Source: Bacillota bacterium (GTDB lineage: Bacteria; Bacillota; Clostridia; Acetivibrionales; DSM-2933). From it: a stretch of DNA of 6,304 bases. The DNA is taken from positions 1 through 6,304 of the forward strand of contig JAUZPS010000290.1 in NCBI GenBank assembly GCA_030705945.1, given 5' to 3'. The notes under the pieces are model-generated. The model saw only the letters and a program-made list of their open reading frames with translations. It was not told the origin of the DNA and did no database searches. The first letter of the stretch is position 1. Each line of letters begins with the position of its first letter. The translations under genes were made by a program, and so were the position numbers. Positions 3,939-6,304 of the stretch are shown here, piece after piece.

Positions 3939-6304
3939 CTATTCCTCAGTTATACTGATTTCATAATCAATGTTTTTGGTTTTTTCACTCGAAGACTCGG
4001 TTGACTTTACAACAAGATAGTAGGTTCCCTCATTGAGGCTTGCTTTTATATTCTGCAAATCACGCTCAGTCTCTTTAACAGACTGACTTTTAGCCAATTC
4101 ATTGCCATTTTTGTCAACAATCGTGAGACTTATGTATTTTGTGTTGTCTTCGTTGGCTTCAGATATGCCGGTAATTGATATTTTACAGGACTTATTAAGG
4201 GTAAGGCTATAATAATCCTTATCATTTTTATCTTTTATTGAACCTTTTATATACTGCTCCAGGTTGACCTCAGCCGCCTTGTCTATGGAGTCGTTGGGCT
4301 CATTTTCAAACACGGTTTTATCAAGGTCGGTAATACCTTGAACTGGAATTAAAACAGCTGAGCCAAGAAGTTTTTTAACAGCATCTATAGGTACCGCAAA
4401 ATTGATGTTCTGAGTACCGGACAACATTAAAGTAGTCATTCCAACAACCTCTCCATGCATGTTAAATAGAGGCCCTCCGCTGCTTCCGGGAGAAATTGAC
4501 GCAGTAGTCTGAATATATTCAATTCCATCTAATGTTCTTACTCCGCTTATCACTCCTGTTGAAACAGTGTTCTGGAGTTCCATAGGGTTACCGATAGCGA
4601 CTACGCTCTCAGCCAATTCAACACTCCCCGAGGCTCCCATAAATACGACGGGTAAATTACTTGCATTCGACAGCTTTAAAATTGCTATATCCCGTACAGG
4701 GTTATAGTTCAATACATGACTTACGTCAAAGGTTAGGTTATTTGACAAAGTGCACTTTATGGAGGAGGCTCCCTTAATCACATGAAAATTTGTAACAACT
4801 ATACCGCTGCTATCAATATTGAACCCACTTCCGGATGCTATGGGATTACCCTCTTCATCAAATGTTTTTATGAATGCAACCGCATCTTTTTGTCTTGCAA
4901 CTTCTTTTGCGCTTAATATAGCGCTCGAAGCCTCATGGGGAGGAATGATTATGGGATTTGGCGATGGTTTGTCATTGCTTAAAGAATACATGGCAATATC
5001 CACAAAAGGCCCATCCATAACCAGCCTTTGTTTTTTTGTTGAGTCATCCTTAATTCTGTAGTCTTTTGCATTGTCGCTTTTTGAACTCCAGCTCTTATAA
5101 TATATCCAACTATCAGCAACATCTATTGCGCCTTCTACCCCGCTGCCGATTTTAACCTTTCCGCCGCCGTCAATTTTGATCTTGTATAGATTCTTTGACA
5201 GGTCATTGTAATACAGGTATCCATTGTTCACATTAAATGAATCCACATCGCCAAAAACAATCTGGGATTGCTCTTTACCATCCAAGCTGATCTTATTAAT
5301 GCCCGCTTCTTTTCCCTCGGACGCGTAATACAGCCAGTACCCATCCGCCACGATACCCGAATCCTCGCCAATGCCTTTGCATAAAAGCTTCTTATCGTTT
5401 CCGTTCGTTCTTATCTTGAAAAGGGAATCATCGTCCTCTTCCTTAAAATAAATCCAGCCATTCTTTACAACAAAGCCGCTTACCGAACTATCATCATATA
5501 TTTTTTCTTCGCCTTTTCCGTCTATCCTCATTTTATATATCTTATCGTCATCATCCACATTTAAGTAATATATCCAATCTCCTACCACGCTGACACAGTC
5601 AACCTGATACTTGGTAAGCTTTGTAAGCAGATTACCCTTAGTCTTCATTTTGTAAAGACGACCGATTTCATCTTCAACTGGATAATCAACAGGGTTTGAA
5701 AAATATATCCAATCATCGATAACATTAACATTTAATATGGAATTACTGGATATTTTTTCTTTCTGTTCTCCTGCTTTATCAATTCTATAAAACCCTTTGC
5801 CTAAAACAGTCGTATATATCCAGTCTCCATATTCTGCAGCAAAACCAAAATTGGATATATTTCCAGTTGAATTTCCAGAAGGCTCATCCTCAGCTGTAAC
5901 TTTTATAATTCTTTGGTCGCTGTCCCAGTCTACCTGAGCTCCTAACGCCTCGCCCACAAACCTTAACGGAACCAATGTTCTTGAGTCGTAAATTTTTGCA
6001 GGCAGATCCAGGTCCACTGATTTACCGTCAATAGAGGCGGTTTTGCTTCCTATTTTTATTTTTACAACTTTCTTACCCTTATAGGCAGTAATTGTTTTTG
6101 TTTTGCTGTCCCAGTCAATATAAGCGTCAAGACTTTCAAATATAGCTCTCATCGGCGCAAGAGTCCTTCCGTTTTCGACGACGGGAGCTGAAGCCATCGT
6201 AAGAGTTTCCCCTCCAACAACTACTTTAATCGCCTTTGAGGCGCCAAAAGATAAATTGCTTAATGCAAAGAACACTATAATTGAAACAACTACAAAACTT
6301 AATA
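3939..6304 (-). CDS. Secreted multidomain S1C (trypsin-like/HtrA-type) serine protease with CuAO_N1-like, propeller and PPC domains; 5' end outside window
   Basis: The frame is open from the stop at 3939 to the window edge. The GTG at 6275 is not the start, because upstream codons continue as LSFVVVSIIVFFALSNLSFGA, the hydrophobic core and likely cleavage region of a signal peptide, so the initiation codon lies beyond 6304. Residue numbers here count from that GTG. Residues 17-128 form a copper-amine-oxidase-N-like domain with two repeats (RTLAPMRAIFESLDAYIDWD and RTLVPLRFVGEALGAQVDWD), a domain usual in clostridial and Paenibacillus cell-surface proteins. Residues 140-430 carry seven repeats of about 40 residues starting W-[IL]-Y (W152, W189, W234, W274, W314, Y353, W390), each followed by a [LI]-Y-K-[IM]-like strand, as in DUF5050 propellers. 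Residues 455-640 are the protease with a complete triad: H498 (TNFHVI), D529 (RDIAIL), S599 (PGSSGGP). Residues 656-776 resemble a PPC domain (ENEPNDS, KDYYSL, GTYYLVV). No PDZ domain is present. The likely role is extracytoplasmic proteolysis. Substrate unknown. Confidence 0.88.
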   Translation of the reverse strand, partial: LSFVVVSIIVFFALSNLSFGASKAIKVVVGGETLTMASAPVVENGRTLAPMRAIFESLDAYIDWDSKTKTITAYKGKKVVKIKIGSKTASIDGKSVDLDLPAKIYDSRTLVPLRFVGEALGAQVDWDSDQRIIKVTAEDEPSGNSTGNISNFGFAAEYGDWIYTTVLGKGFYRIDKAGEQKEKISSNSILNVNVIDDWIYFSNPVDYPVEDEIGRLYKMKTKGNLLTKLTKYQVDCVSVVGDWIYYLNVDDDDKIYKMRIDGKGEEKIYDDSSVSGFVVKNGWIYFKEEDDDSLFKIRTNGNDKKLLCKGIGEDSGIVADGYWLYYASEGKEAGINKISLDGKEQSQIVFGDVDSFNVNNGYLYYNDLSKNLYKIKIDGGGKVKIGSGVEGAIDVADSWIYYKSWSSKSDNAKDYRIKDDSTKKQRLVMDGPFVDIAMYSLSNDKPSPNPIIIPPHEASSAILSAKEVARQKDAVAFIKTFDEEGNPIASGSGFNIDSSGIVVTNFHVIKGASSIKCTLSNNLTFDVSHVLNYNPVRDIAILKLSNASNLPVVFMGASGSVELAESVVAIGNPMELQNTVSTGVISGVRTLDGIEYIQTTASISPGSSGGPLFNMHGEVVGMTTLMLSGTQNINFAVPIDAVKKLLGSAVLIPVQGITDLDKTVFENEPNDSIDKAAEVNLEQYIKGSIKDKNDKDYYSLTLNKSCKISITGISEANEDNTKYISLTIVDKNGNELAKSQSVKETERDLQNIKASLNEGTYYLVVKSTESSSEKTKNIDYEISITEE

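Noticed and set aside
5910..6230. Copper-dependent amine oxidase activity in the protease
   Set aside because: Only the small N-terminal domain named after that enzyme is present. The catalytic domain is absent, and the domain is widely found in unrelated cell-surface proteins.

Overview
The window looks like chromosomal DNA of a low-GC, anaerobic Gram-positive bacterium. The best guess is a clostridial lineage of the Ruminiclostridium/Acetivibrio kind, but the sequence does not prove the genus. The signs are AT-rich spacers, strong purine-rich ribosome binding sites, an iron-sulfur-type flavoprotein, an archaeal-type phosphoglycerate mutase homologue, a CxxC-rich YkgJ protein and a secreted protein built from a copper-amine-oxidase-N-like domain, a DUF5050-like propeller and a trypsin domain.

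Layout. Positions 1-1464, minus strand, hold a compact three-gene operon: a flavodoxin-fold putative FeS flavoprotein, then tcdA (t6A dehydratase, E1-like), then the first 19 codons of a P-loop ATPase that runs off the left edge. A near-consensus sigma-A promoter (TTGAGA, 17 nt, TATAAT) drives it from 1509-1537. Positions 1465-1905 are gene-free and contain a nested pair of palindromic repeat elements. Positions 1906-3132 (+) encode an aPGM-family enzyme (phosphoglycerate mutase or the proposed homoserine kinase subgroup). A second intact copy of the palindromic element lies at 3147-3243, directly before the ribosome binding site of a YkgJ-type cysteine-cluster gene (3261-3767, +). A bidirectional intrinsic terminator at 3866-3901 separates this gene from a convergent, very large secreted protease gene (3939-6304, minus) whose N-terminus lies beyond the right edge.

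The most notable signal is not a protein. It is a 97-bp MITE-like palindrome with TAAAAAGC/GCTTTTTA ends, present as two almost identical copies (3 differences in 97) in opposite orientation on either side of the aPGM gene. One copy is flanked by a perfect 6-bp direct repeat (TCTATA). The other is inserted into an older, decayed member of the same family, whose two halves still show perfect 12- and 14-bp inverted repeats. This records at least two rounds of activity of a small non-autonomous element. The second notable item is the protease, which joins a cell-wall-type N-terminal domain, seven W-[IL]-Y propeller repeats, a full S1C catalytic triad and a PPC domain in place of the usual PDZ.

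Start corrections made here: the flavoprotein at 1464 (not GTG 1473), the aPGM gene at 1906 (not 1888), the YkgJ gene at 3261 (not TTG 3234, which is inside the repeat), and the protease extended to the window edge.
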